From assembly GCA_013329455.1 (NCBI GenBank), contig DUKF01000227.1, positions 1 to 8,122 on the forward strand: a stretch of 8,122 nucleotides of DNA, in the 5' to 3' direction. Below, piece by piece: positions 1-6,199 of the stretch. This stretch comes from Methanotrichaceae archaeon (GTDB lineage Archaea; Halobacteriota; Methanosarcinia; Methanotrichales; Methanotrichaceae). Position 1 is the stretch's first letter; each line of letters starts with the position of its first letter. Made by a program: the position numbers and the translations under genes. The notes below the pieces were generated by a model. That model had not been told where the DNA came from. It made no database searches and worked only from the letters and a program-made list of their open reading frames with translations.

Positions 1-93
1 GCTTGTGTCCGCCACCAAAAACCCGATCAGTGCGGCGACGCTTGCCATCAAGCAGTTTCCGGGCCGCATGACCTCCAAAAGAACCCGTGTCAT
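1..93 (-). CDS. UbiA-family prenyltransferase, probably digeranylgeranylglyceryl phosphate synthase (N-terminal fragment)
   Basis: Only the first 31 codons lie in the window; the gene runs off the left edge. The reading frame begins ATG at 93 and gives MTRVLLEVMRPGNCLMAS, then a hydrophobic stretch (VAALIGFLVA) that would be the first membrane helix. A short lead, 'xRPxNCLMA' and then a helix is the usual opening of archaeal UbiA enzymes that add the second geranylgeranyl chain to geranylgeranylglyceryl phosphate in ether-lipid synthesis at the membrane. The start is supported by an AGGAG 9 bases upstream on the minus strand (near 103-107). The catalytic Asp-rich motifs lie outside the window, so the substrate is inferred from the N-terminus alone; another UbiA enzyme is possible. 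It is divergent from the gene at 317. Confidence 0.65.
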   Translation of the reverse strand, partial: MTRVLLEVMRPGNCLMASVAALIGFLVADTS

Positions 94-138
94 CTCCTCA
101 TTCTCCTACCGATTTCAGGGCGTACAACCCATCTTCAG

Positions 139-148
139 ATAAATTTAT
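139..148 (-). promoter_or_regulatory. Possible TATA box for the prenyltransferase gene
   Basis: An isolated AT-only stretch (ATAAATTTAT on either strand) sits in GC-rich intergenic DNA. Its centre is about 50 bases upstream of the ATG at 93, which would put transcription start near 117 and leave a leader of about 25 bases holding the AGGAG. The element is nearly symmetric, so orientation is inferred from gene position only. Confidence 0.3.
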
Positions 149-218
149 GCCCCCGGAGAGGTGGGCCTCTCGAAACGATCCAGCCCTGCCTCGATCCCAA
201 ACGTCTTAAACTCTGAAG

Positions 219-226
219 ATATATAA
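219..226 (+). promoter_or_regulatory. TATA box for the 184-residue hypothetical gene
   Basis: ATATATAA stands out in the divergent intergenic region. With the usual archaeal spacing of about 26 bases, transcription would begin near 248. That is downstream of the ATG at 239 and upstream of the preferred start at 317, so this box also argues against the longest reading frame. The leader would be about 70 bases. Confidence 0.5.
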
Positions 227-307
227 GTCCAAATATGAATGGGTCACGAATCTTCGATCGATCGACACGCTCCGATGGGTCCAGAACGCCGACGAGATCC
301 TCAGGGT

Positions 308-314
308 GGTGATC
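308..314 (+). promoter_or_regulatory. Ribosome binding site deciding the start at 317
   Basis: GGTGATC, within GGTGGTGATC, matches the complement of the archaeal 16S rRNA 3' end (AGGAGGTGATC) and lies just before ATG 317. The in-frame ATGs at 239 and 275 have no comparable site. Confidence 0.6.
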
Positions 315-316
315 GG

Positions 317-871
317 ATGGCCGTCACCTTCGATCCAGAAACGAGGCTTTCGCACATCGCCGACTACCTGGGCAGGTTTCAACTGAACCTGACCTTCGAG
401 GAAGGATGGATACAGCTTCTTCGGCTCAGGCTTACAGGATATAAACTGGCGGCCGATATCGGCGACGCCAAGGCCAGGGTTGACGAGATTATTAAAAAGG
501 GATATGAAACCCTGGGAGAGCACTGGGAACGAGAGGCTAAGGACCCCTACGACGACCCCTGCATGGGCCAGTACGACCTTCTGGCAGAGCTGAGGTCCTA
601 CATGTACAGAGACGTCTCTCAACCCTTCATGGCCTTCATCAGATCCGAGTTCAGGAAAATTTTCGTTCCAACCATGCGCCTGCTGACAGAACTTTGCAGA
701 TCCGAGAACAAGTACTCCTGGGACCAGGTGAAAGTGCAGCTCCAAGAGATCATGGCCGAGCTCGAGGTGGACGTCGAGTGGGAGGTCTGCGACGCCTATA
801 TGGAACGTTACCTGGAGAAGGTTTCGGGGGTTTTGGAGATCGGGGCCGGGGAGGGGACAGGAGAAGTATGA
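317..871 (+). CDS. Hypothetical acidic, mostly helical protein (184 aa)
   Basis: I do not recognise a family. From ATG 317 the product is 184 residues, rich in Glu and Asp, with no signal peptide or membrane segment, so probably cytosolic. It looks largely alpha-helical. Residues 1-60 contain FDPETRLSHIADYL and a Leu/Arg-rich helix. Residues 68-90 hold an acidic turn (DPYDDPCMGQYD). Residues 92-130 are rich in aromatic residues. Residues 135-172 are a Glu-rich amphipathic helix. Three Cys (82, 127, 158) are widely spaced and form no obvious metal motif. An ATG-initiated frame extends back to 239, but the GGTGATC site and the TATA box at 219-226 favour 317. The gene stands alone, divergent from the prenyltransferase and convergent with the TrpD-like gene. 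The opposite strand is also open for most of this length, but its translation has the repetitive look of an antisense shadow, and the plus frame has GC-rich third positions as in the neighbouring genes. Confidence 0.72.
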   Translation: MAVTFDPETRLSHIADYLGRFQLNLTFEEGWIQLLRLRLTGYKLAADIGDAKARVDEIIKKGYETLGEHWEREAKDPYDDPCMGQYDLLAELRSYMYRDVSQPFMAFIRSEFRKIFVPTMRLLTELCRSENKYSWDQVKVQLQEIMAELEVDVEWEVCDAYMERYLEKVSGVLEIGAGEGTGEV

Positions 872-917
872 GGGGACTTGGGCCTGCCACTGTCCCCCTT
901 CCGTTCCGCCACCCACC

Positions 918-923
918 TTTTTT
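918..923 (+). terminator. Oligo-T transcription end for the hypothetical gene
   Basis: A run of six T lies about 47 bases past the stop at 871, in the 61-base gap between two convergent genes. Archaeal RNA polymerase stops at such T tracts without needing a hairpin. No matching T tract is seen for the opposing gene inside the gap. Confidence 0.35.
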
Positions 924-932
924 GATCTCAGT

Positions 933-2045
933 TTAGTTTACGGCCCTCTCGACTAAAAATTCTAGCCTCTCGACACCAGCCACGGGATCGGAGTTTTGGG
1001 CTCGGACCCAATCGCCGAGCTTCTCCAGGGCTTTGCCGGACCGTATGATCTCCATAGAGATCAAAAACCCCTCCGAAAGGTTCTCGGCCTTTCCGGCGAT
1101 GTACAGGATCGGGGCGGAGTTGATGCAGACAGCCGTCTCTTTTGGACCCCTCTCTATGCCGGAGAGGACCCTGAGAAGCTCGACCGCCTCCTCGACTCTA
1201 TCTTCTCGGGGGAGAAGAAGCCTCTCGTCCACCGGCTCCGCCCCGAAATCTTCAGGGGCCAGCTCACAGGAGACGATCTCGCCGTCCGGCAAAAGCTCAG
1301 CAACGAAGGTCTTTCCCGAGGGCGATACCTCGTCCATCCCCCTATCGCCGTCGAGAGTGAGACCGTGGACCACCATCGCCCTCGAATAGCCTATCTCTCT
1401 CATCGCCTCGGCGATCGGTAACACCAGGTCTTTTGAATAAACCCCCCTCACCCCGCACCTGGGCATGGCCGGATTTGCGAGGGATCCGGCTATGTTCAGT
1501 ATCGTTCCGAACCTGATTTTGGAGAGGATCCTGCCAAGACCCACGGGATGAACCCTCGGGCTCATACCGTTGAAGATGCCTATCCCGGCACTCTCGATAC
1601 TTTTCTGGACGAGTTGTGGATCGCCCTCGACCTCCACCCCCAGAATCTCCAGGATGTCGACAGTCCCGCACCTGGAGGTTATCGCTCTAGCTCCGTGCTT
1701 TGCCATCGGAACGCTGGCGGCGGCAGCGACGATCGAGGCCGCCGTGCTGATGTTGAAGGTATCGACCGCATCCATCCCGGTCCCGCAGTTCTCGACGAGA
1801 TCCCCCGAAACCTTCGGTGAGACCTTGAAAGTATCAAGCTCGTATATCGCCTCCCAGCTTCCCGCAATCTCGTCGGGGGTTGCCCCCTTGGCGGTGATGG
1901 CCGCAAGAAACGCTCCCTGATGAGCGTCGGGCTGCTCATTTGTGAGCACCTGGGAAAACATATCTCTAGCCTCTTGCCTTGTGAGGCTGCCACCCGTTAT
2001 GAGCCGGTTCAACTTTGCACCAAAAGCCTTCATCACATCTTCCAA
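933..2045 (-). CDS. TrpD-family (glycosyltransferase family 3) phosphoribosyltransferase, non-canonical
   Basis: A full-length, 370-residue relative of anthranilate phosphoribosyltransferase (TrpD), the enzyme that joins anthranilate to PRPP in tryptophan synthesis. The helical N-terminal domain is residues 1-75 and the PRPP-binding domain follows. Visible motifs are CGTGMD (87-92, usually GTGGD), NIST (98-101), KHGAR (116-120, usually KHGNR), TSRCGTVDILE (123-133, usually SSKSGSADVLE), a changed FxxxxHPxx region (158-169), ILNIAGSLANPA (182-193), and GMDEVS (236-241, the metal-binding Asp-Glu). About five extra residues (LTLDG) sit between the HG and GMDE motifs. Because the PRPP and metal motifs are kept but the Asn of KHGNR, an anthranilate contact in characterised TrpD, is Ala, the substrate may not be anthranilate. 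The start is TTG 2045, spaced 5 bases from AGGTGAT; GTG 2036 or ATG 2033 are alternatives. It follows the dehydrogenase gene by 6 bases, so the two are probably co-transcribed and translationally coupled. No other trp gene is in the window. Confidence 0.88.
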   Translation of the reverse strand: MEDVMKAFGAKLNRLITGGSLTRQEARDMFSQVLTNEQPDAHQGAFLAAITAKGATPDEIAGSWEAIYELDTFKVSPKVSGDLVENCGTGMDAVDTFNISTAASIVAAAASVPMAKHGARAITSRCGTVDILEILGVEVEGDPQLVQKSIESAGIGIFNGMSPRVHPVGLGRILSKIRFGTILNIAGSLANPAMPRCGVRGVYSKDLVLPIAEAMREIGYSRAMVVHGLTLDGDRGMDEVSPSGKTFVAELLPDGEIVSCELAPEDFGAEPVDERLLLPREDRVEEAVELLRVLSGIERGPKETAVCINSAPILYIAGKAENLSEGFLISMEIIRSGKALEKLGDWVRAQNSDPVAGVERLEFLVERAVN

Positions 2046-2050
2046 AAACG

Positions 2051-2057
2051 ATCACCT
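2051..2057 (-). promoter_or_regulatory. Ribosome binding site of the TrpD-like gene, overlapping the upstream stop codon
   Basis: AGGTGAT on the minus strand contains the TGA stop of the dehydrogenase gene and lies 5 bases before TTG 2045, versus 14 and 17 bases before the GTG and ATG further in. The spacing favours the unusual TTG start. Confidence 0.55.
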
Positions 2058-3092
2058 GCCAAACTCCGTCACCATGGATTTCAGACCCTCGCGCCTCTCG
2101 GCATGTTCCATCCCCCTCGAGATCTCGCCGAGCGAGACCCTCTCTGTGATCAGCCAGCCAACGTCAAAGGACCCGGAGGAGATCAGCTCCAGTGCCGCCT
2201 TGTTCTGGGCGCTGGTGCAGCCGTACGAGCCGACGATGAGGTTCTCCCGGTAGTGGATGTGGTTCAGGTCCAGCCTCGGGGCCGCAAGATTCCGGGGAAG
2301 ACCCGAGAATACGGACAATCGCCCCCGAGGGGCGAGGAGAAAGAGAAGGTCGTCGTCGACGGCCACGTCCCTGCTGGCCAAGATTATGACGTCAAAGCCC
2401 CTCCCATCTGTCATCTCCATCGCCCTTTCCCGGAGATCCTCTCTTTTCGAATTGACGACCTGATCCGCCCCCGAGGACCTGGCCAGATCGACCCGGCCTT
2501 CGAGGGTTTCAGCGATCGCGACAGTCGAGGCACTTCTTTCGCGGGCGAGCATGGCGTGTAGATTTCCCGCGGGCCCAGCCCCAAAGATGAGAACCGAGTC
2601 GCCGTCTCCGACCCCGACCAGCTCCTGAGCGTTGATGCAACAGGCTAGAGGCTCGGCCAGGGCGGCCTCCTCGAACTTCACCCCGTCGGGGATTAGATTG
2701 ACGCCGCCGTTCCTGACCGAATCCCCCGGCACCTGGAGATACTCTGCAAACCCGCCGTCCAGGTTGAAGCCGAAGATCTGAACATTTTCGCACTGGTTTT
2801 CAGCACCCCGCCTGCAGGAGGGGCACCTTCCGCAGAATACCCCCGGGAACACCTGGACCCGTTCGCCCACCTCGGGGCCGACGCCGCCTCTCTCGTAAAC
2901 GATGCCGGATATCTCGTGGCCCAGGATCCGGGGGTAGACCAGATCCCTCTGTCCATCCCTGAGCATCTTGACGTCGGTGCTACAAATCGAGCAAGCTTCG
3001 ACCTTCAAGATAAGTCCCCCATCGAGACAGATCGGGTCATCGACCTCCTGGAGAGTCATCTTTCCGGGAGCCTCCAGCACGGCAGCCATCAT
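2052..3092 (-). CDS. Zinc-dependent medium-chain alcohol/polyol dehydrogenase
   Basis: A 346-residue, full-length member of the zinc-containing medium-chain dehydrogenase/reductase family, which oxidises alcohols or polyols with NAD(P) in the cytosol. The N-terminal GroES-like domain carries the catalytic zinc ligands Cys37, His59-Glu60 (GHE) and Glu147 (EPL). The structural zinc site has four Cys at 87, 90, 93 and 101. The Rossmann fold starts with GAGPAG (171-176), and an acidic residue (Glu195) near the end of the second strand suggests NAD rather than NADP. The C-terminal IHYRENLIVGSYG segment (279-291) resembles sorbitol/galactitol-phosphate/threonine-type dehydrogenases. The exact substrate cannot be read from the sequence. 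Two ATGs in tandem (3092 and 3089) are possible starts; a GGGGG lies 10 bases upstream. The gene is first in a two-gene unit with the TrpD-like gene. All catalytic residues are present. Confidence 0.92.
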   Translation of the reverse strand: MMAAVLEAPGKMTLQEVDDPICLDGGLILKVEACSICSTDVKMLRDGQRDLVYPRILGHEISGIVYERGGVGPEVGERVQVFPGVFCGRCPSCRRGAENQCENVQIFGFNLDGGFAEYLQVPGDSVRNGGVNLIPDGVKFEEAALAEPLACCINAQELVGVGDGDSVLIFGAGPAGNLHAMLARERSASTVAIAETLEGRVDLARSSGADQVVNSKREDLRERAMEMTDGRGFDVIILASRDVAVDDDLLFLLAPRGRLSVFSGLPRNLAAPRLDLNHIHYRENLIVGSYGCTSAQNKAALELISSGSFDVGWLITERVSLGEISRGMEHAERREGLKSMVTEFGR

Positions 3093-3192
3093 TAATAATA
3101 TTCCCCCATAGTTCTGGCGCTACCTTTGATCATCTATCCCGTCGATCAGACGAGAGGACTTGGGTCAGACGCCCTCAATAGCGATTTCCGCG

Positions 3193-3198
3193 TATATA
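3193..3198 (-). promoter_or_regulatory. TATA box for the dehydrogenase/TrpD-like unit
   Basis: On the minus strand the sequence reads GTTATATACG. Usual spacing places transcription start near 3169 and leaves a leader of about 77 bases before ATG 3092. The box is nearly symmetric, but no plus-strand gene lies downstream of it. Confidence 0.45.
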
Positions 3199-3256
3199 AC
3201 ATTTGCTTATTCTTAGAAAAGATTGATCGGAGATCAAGTGAACTTTCGTTGTTTCA

Positions 3257-3280
3257 ATTCCACATTCAAACTGTGTGAAT
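3257..3280. repeat. Imperfect inverted repeat, possible operator
   Basis: ATTCCACA pairs with TGTGTGAAT across a 7-base loop (TTCAAAC), giving an 8-bp stem with one bulged T at 3276. It lies about 60 bases upstream of the TATA box of the dehydrogenase unit. Position suits a transcription factor site; no T run follows on either strand at the distance expected of a hairpin terminator. Confidence 0.3.
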
Positions 3281-3366
3281 ATTTCGAGAAGATGTGCAAT
3301 CGACGAGTGCCGGATGCGAACGCGGCAGAAGTTAGCTGTGGAAACGTCGGTGTAACAACGGACATG

Positions 3367-3385
3367 AAAAAAGCGATCTGAAAAA
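3367..3385 (-). terminator. Paired oligo-T tracts after dtdA
   Basis: On the minus strand, T5 (3385-3381) and T6 (3372-3367) occur about 125-143 bases past the dtdA stop. Clustered T tracts are typical archaeal stop signals, although the distance is long. Confidence 0.3.
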
Positions 3386-3509
3386 GATAGGTGGCACAGG
3401 AAGAATGCAGCCTAAAAGGGTCCAGAGAACCCGCCAGGAAAGGGGCTTGACGAGAAAGCAAGATCCTTTGGCGCTTCTGACACCTGGTGCTTGGGCAGGC
3501 CTATCGGTA

Positions 3510-4337
3510 TCAGAGATCCAGAGGATAGCGCTCTCTAATATCCCTCTCGTTCATCATCTCAAGGCCGATCTCGTCCAAGGCCTCTGAGATCTTTCTCTTC
3601 TCAGCCGAACGCAGCGACTTTCGGTCGAGGTAAGCCCCAACGGCACCGGACTTGAGACTTGCTTGCTTTACCATCTCCAAATCGAGGTCTTCGGCCTGAT
3701 AGTTGGAGAACAGGTGTCCGAAGGCGATTTTCGTATCGAAGAGCAGCCGATTCTGGCGCCGGACGTAGTGTCCACCGCCAAATCCCAGAAATGCTGGCAC
3801 TTTTAGATCCTCAAGCTCAAGTATAGATCTTGCCACAGCATTCCCAGCATCGGGGTTTGACCACTCTTCCTTGGTGCTTCCGATCTCCGCGAAGAAGGAG
3901 GGGGTCAAAAGGTCTGTGGGACCGTGATGGGTCGCCTCGACGGTAATCTCAAAGCCATCGGGATGCTCATTTGCCAGGTTCAAAATGAAGGACTTGAGGA
4001 CGCCTGGAGCTGCGGCGGCCAGCTCTCTTGACTCGCCACCCAAGACCGCTTCGCCAGAGTTTCCCAAAAAGTGGCCGCAGAGCCGCGCAGTTCCATCTCT
4101 GGCTTGGTGTCTTGAGGCGAAGACGAGCAAGTCGGGGTATAGATCCATCTCCTTCAGCCGTTCTTCGAGGTCCCGGAGGGTGATCAGCTTTTCCTGGAGG
4201 ACGACCAGCCTATAGTTACGGAATCGATGGTAAAGCCCCTCTTTATCATCCCAGGCGGCAAGCTCCATCAACCTCTCGGTGATGTTGATGCTGGCAGGAT
4301 CCGTCCTCGTGGCGACGACCACAATCTCGCCGATCAT
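3510..4337 (-). CDS. dtdA: D-aminoacyl-tRNA deacylase, archaeal type
   Basis: A 275-residue protein of the DtdA (GEK1-like) family, of normal length. It hydrolyses the ester bond between D-amino acids and tRNA, recycling mischarged tRNA so that D-residues stay out of proteins; the family is a zinc enzyme and acts in the cytosol. Recognisable motifs in order are FASRH (73-77), the segment with H89 and GN (92-93), VEATHHGPT (133-141), GFGGGHYVRR (185-194) and FGHLFSNYQ (206-214). The conserved His and Glu residues in these blocks are present, so it should be active. The start ATG 4337 overlaps the TGA of the upstream regulator (ATGA, 4 bases), with only a weak purine-rich lead, which suggests translational coupling. 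An alternative role is unlikely given the number of family motifs. Confidence 0.92.
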   Translation of the reverse strand: MIGEIVVVATRTDPASINITERLMELAAWDDKEGLYHRFRNYRLVVLQEKLITLRDLEERLKEMDLYPDLLVFASRHQARDGTARLCGHFLGNSGEAVLGGESRELAAAAPGVLKSFILNLANEHPDGFEITVEATHHGPTDLLTPSFFAEIGSTKEEWSNPDAGNAVARSILELEDLKVPAFLGFGGGHYVRRQNRLLFDTKIAFGHLFSNYQAEDLDLEMVKQASLKSGAVGAYLDRKSLRSAEKRKISEALDEIGLEMMNERDIRERYPLDL

Positions 4338-5395
4338 ATCTCGGTCTCGATATCGAGCATCGATTTGACCATGGGGGCGTAATCGATCTTCCTAACCTTC
4401 AGCTCTCGGAGGGGCATTATGACGCACACCGGCCTATCTGAAACAAGTCCCGCTTCGCTGAGCGTTTTTACCTCCTGATCCATCCTCTCTTTCATCTCCA
4501 CGTAGCACTGGGATAGGAAGGAGCCGAAGATCTCGCCGGGCTGGATGTAACTGTAGACCGCAGCCCCGATCTTTCTGAAGGAGGAGTAGACCTTCATCAT
4601 GTCCTCATTGGTCGCCTTCGGTCGAACGTTGATATGGTAAAAGATCATCAGCTCGCATCCGATCTTCTTCCAGTTGACGTTCGCCTGTCGGCTCAATAGC
4701 CCGGTCTGGAAGAACTTGTTTCTCTTCCCGGATATGGTGGGCCTGGAGATTCCTGTCCTTCGGGAGAGCTCCAGGTCCGAGAGAGACGGATACTTTACGA
4801 AGGCGTGGAGGGCAAGCTTGTCCTTCTCAGTGAGCTTGATAGGCTCCTCGGGGATCTCCCCCCCAATGAGCGGCTCATCCTGGAGATCGGGCCTGGCAAG
4901 CCCAAAGGTGTTGTCCACTGCGAGCGCGGAATCCCAGGAGACCCTGGTCAGGGAGAAGGGGTAATGATAACAGTGGATATCCTCAACGAATCCTGCGTCC
5001 ATGTAGTCGTCTATGACGGGATCAAAGACCCTCTTGAAGTCGGTGAAGCTCTTGGAGTAGACCATCGATACGGAGTCTGTGTCGGTGGCCGAGTGAAATA
5101 CGCAGTGAGGGTGGTCTACCCACTCTTTGAACCCTGGCTTGTTCCTCCTAACCTCCACAGGAGCGTTGGGCTTGTAGCTGGCGAAGACCGCGGTCATTAT
5201 CTCCGCCCCCACGCCCACTCCAGAGGGGACGTTCAGAAGTTGGACCATCTCCCATTCCCTGAACTTTCTTTTGCTCTTGAATATGGTCGATCGATCCACG
5301 CCTATCCTCGAGGCTAGATCAATATCGCTGAGTCCCGGGTACCTGGCAAACCCGTATAGAACCAGCTTCTCTTTTGATGTAAGTTTAAGCTGCAT
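4334..5395 (-). CDS. Tandem winged-helix (Lrp/AsnC- or MarR-like) transcriptional regulator
   Basis: A 353-residue protein built as two similar halves. Residues 5-51 and 188-234 are aligned winged-helix/helix-turn-helix units, with 20 of 47 positions identical by eye (shared: LTxKxKLxL, YPxLSD, RxG, RxTI, KF). Each is followed by an alpha/beta region of about 110-130 residues that could be an effector or dimerisation domain, as in Lrp/AsnC proteins, though that part is weakly conserved. The recognition helices differ (VDRSTIFKSK versus ISRPTISGKR), so the halves may read different half-sites. There is no membrane segment or signal peptide. Start ATG 5395 has no clear ribosome binding site but has an AT-rich box about 28 bases upstream, which fits a leaderless mRNA. 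The end overlaps dtdA by 4 bases. Regulated targets are unknown; autoregulation and control of the neighbouring genes are inference only. Confidence 0.85.
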   Translation of the reverse strand: MQLKLTSKEKLVLYGFARYPGLSDIDLASRIGVDRSTIFKSKRKFREWEMVQLLNVPSGVGVGAEIMTAVFASYKPNAPVEVRRNKPGFKEWVDHPHCVFHSATDTDSVSMVYSKSFTDFKRVFDPVIDDYMDAGFVEDIHCYHYPFSLTRVSWDSALAVDNTFGLARPDLQDEPLIGGEIPEEPIKLTEKDKLALHAFVKYPSLSDLELSRRTGISRPTISGKRNKFFQTGLLSRQANVNWKKIGCELMIFYHINVRPKATNEDMMKVYSSFRKIGAAVYSYIQPGEIFGSFLSQCYVEMKERMDQEVKTLSEAGLVSDRPVCVIMPLRELKVRKIDYAPMVKSMLDIETEI

Positions 5396-5420
5396 TTGCT
5401 TTGCATCTACATTTTTTACT

Positions 5421-5426
5421 ATTAAT
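5421..5426 (-). promoter_or_regulatory. Possible TATA box for the regulator/dtdA unit
   Basis: Minus-strand TATTAATAG is centred about 28 bases before ATG 5395, the distance expected for a leaderless transcript, and the gene lacks a ribosome binding site. Other AT-rich candidates are nearby (TTTAAAAAG near 5443-5451 and TATATG near 5465-5470) and would give leaders of about 25-45 bases. Confidence 0.35.
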
Positions 5427-5533
5427 AGATTGCCTTTTTCGCTTTTTAAATTGAATACTGCTACATATACGCGAGATCAAGATGACATTTTTAGCAGGAA
5501 ACGAAGTGACAATTGCAAAGAAAAGGAGGAACT

Positions 5534-6139
5534 TCAGTTCAGATCTGTTAATCGCGTCCTCTCCCTTACAAGAAAAGGCGAATCATGGCCCGGAACTACC
5601 AGATCTGCGATCTCGACGATCCTCGCCATGCTCTTCATGGCCAGATCCCTGTCCACGTGGAGGCGGGGTGGAACCCACTTCAGGTAGTTTCCCATCAGGG
5701 GAAGAGCGTCTCCTGCCATCACGATCCGCTTTGAGGACTCACAGACGACGGATATGCTTTTCAGGGTGTGTCCCGGCGTTTCCATGATCCAGACCCCTGG
5801 GGCGATGGAATCTCCCTCCTTCAGCCGGGCCTCGCCCTTGCCCGATAGGACCCGGGCCCGGGTGAATAGGCGGTTATTTCCACAGTGGTCGGGATGGTCA
5901 TGGGTGTTGACGACTATGTCGACGTCTTCGGGAACGAGACCGAGCTCTGCCAAACGCTCATTTATCAGCTCCGCCTCGTCATCAAGGCCGGTGTCGACGA
6001 CGATCTTTTTGGATTGGGCGAGGATCAGGGTCACCGAGGACCTGGCGTCCAGGATATTCCCCTCTTCGTCCCTTTCGAGATGGCCGGGCTTAAGCAAGAA
6101 AGCCCTGGGCAGGATCGACGCCATCATCTCCACCGACAT
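5534..6139 (-). CDS. Metallo-beta-lactamase-fold hydrolase, MBLAC1-like
   Basis: A 201-residue, single-domain metallo-beta-lactamase-fold hydrolase with a complete set of dinuclear metal ligands: THDHPDHCGN (79-88; His80, His82, Asp84, His85), PGHT (122-125; His124), AGDA (142-145; Asp144) and PGHDSPF (183-189; His185). Layout and length resemble MBLAC1-type proteins, with VDTGL (48-52) at the start of the fold and a VVPGH-SPF end. The fold serves many hydrolases, so the substrate is not known. No signal peptide is seen. The start is firmly set by GGAGGAG at 6147-6153, 7 bases before ATG 6139. It follows purB on the same strand after 60 bases and may be transcribed with it, but its strong own ribosome binding site suggests independent translation. 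A T-rich stretch (CTCCTTTTCTTT) follows the stop and could end transcription. Confidence 0.9.
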   Translation of the reverse strand: MSVEMMASILPRAFLLKPGHLERDEEGNILDARSSVTLILAQSKKIVVDTGLDDEAELINERLAELGLVPEDVDIVVNTHDHPDHCGNNRLFTRARVLSGKGEARLKEGDSIAPGVWIMETPGHTLKSISVVCESSKRIVMAGDALPLMGNYLKWVPPRLHVDRDLAMKSMARIVEIADLVVPGHDSPFLVRERTRLTDLN

Positions 6140-6199
6140 GTATCATCTCCTCCGATTCGTATCTCGTTCCAACCTCGTCTTCACCTTCAACAGAGCCCT

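Larger units (their letters stand above)
3093..3509. other. 417-base intergenic region
   Basis: This gap separates the end of dtdA from the dehydrogenase start. It holds the promoter near 3193-3198, a bulged inverted repeat (3257-3280) and two A tracts that are T tracts on the minus strand. Short open frames on both strands (3405-3587 plus, 3234-3461 minus) show no family resemblance and no good ribosome binding site. Base composition from about 3180 to 3400 is more AT-rich than in the genes. I see no tRNA. Confidence 0.5.

Noticed and set aside
206..916. Minus-strand open frame of 236 codons opposite the hypothetical gene
   Set aside because: Its translation is rich in Val, Leu, Gly and Pro in a repetitive antisense pattern. 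The plus-strand frame has a promoter, a ribosome binding site and gene-like third-position composition.
1920..2561. Plus-strand frame of 213 codons spanning the dehydrogenase/TrpD-like junction
   Set aside because: It crosses two well-supported minus-strand genes and has no domain resemblance.
3251..3262. GTTTCAATTCCA, similar to the start of many archaeal CRISPR repeats
   Set aside because: It occurs once, with no regularly spaced copies anywhere in the window.
3234..3461. Minus-strand frame of 75 codons in the dtdA-dehydrogenase gap
   Set aside because: No ribosome binding site, no recognisable motif, and it runs through the A/T tracts and the inverted repeat.
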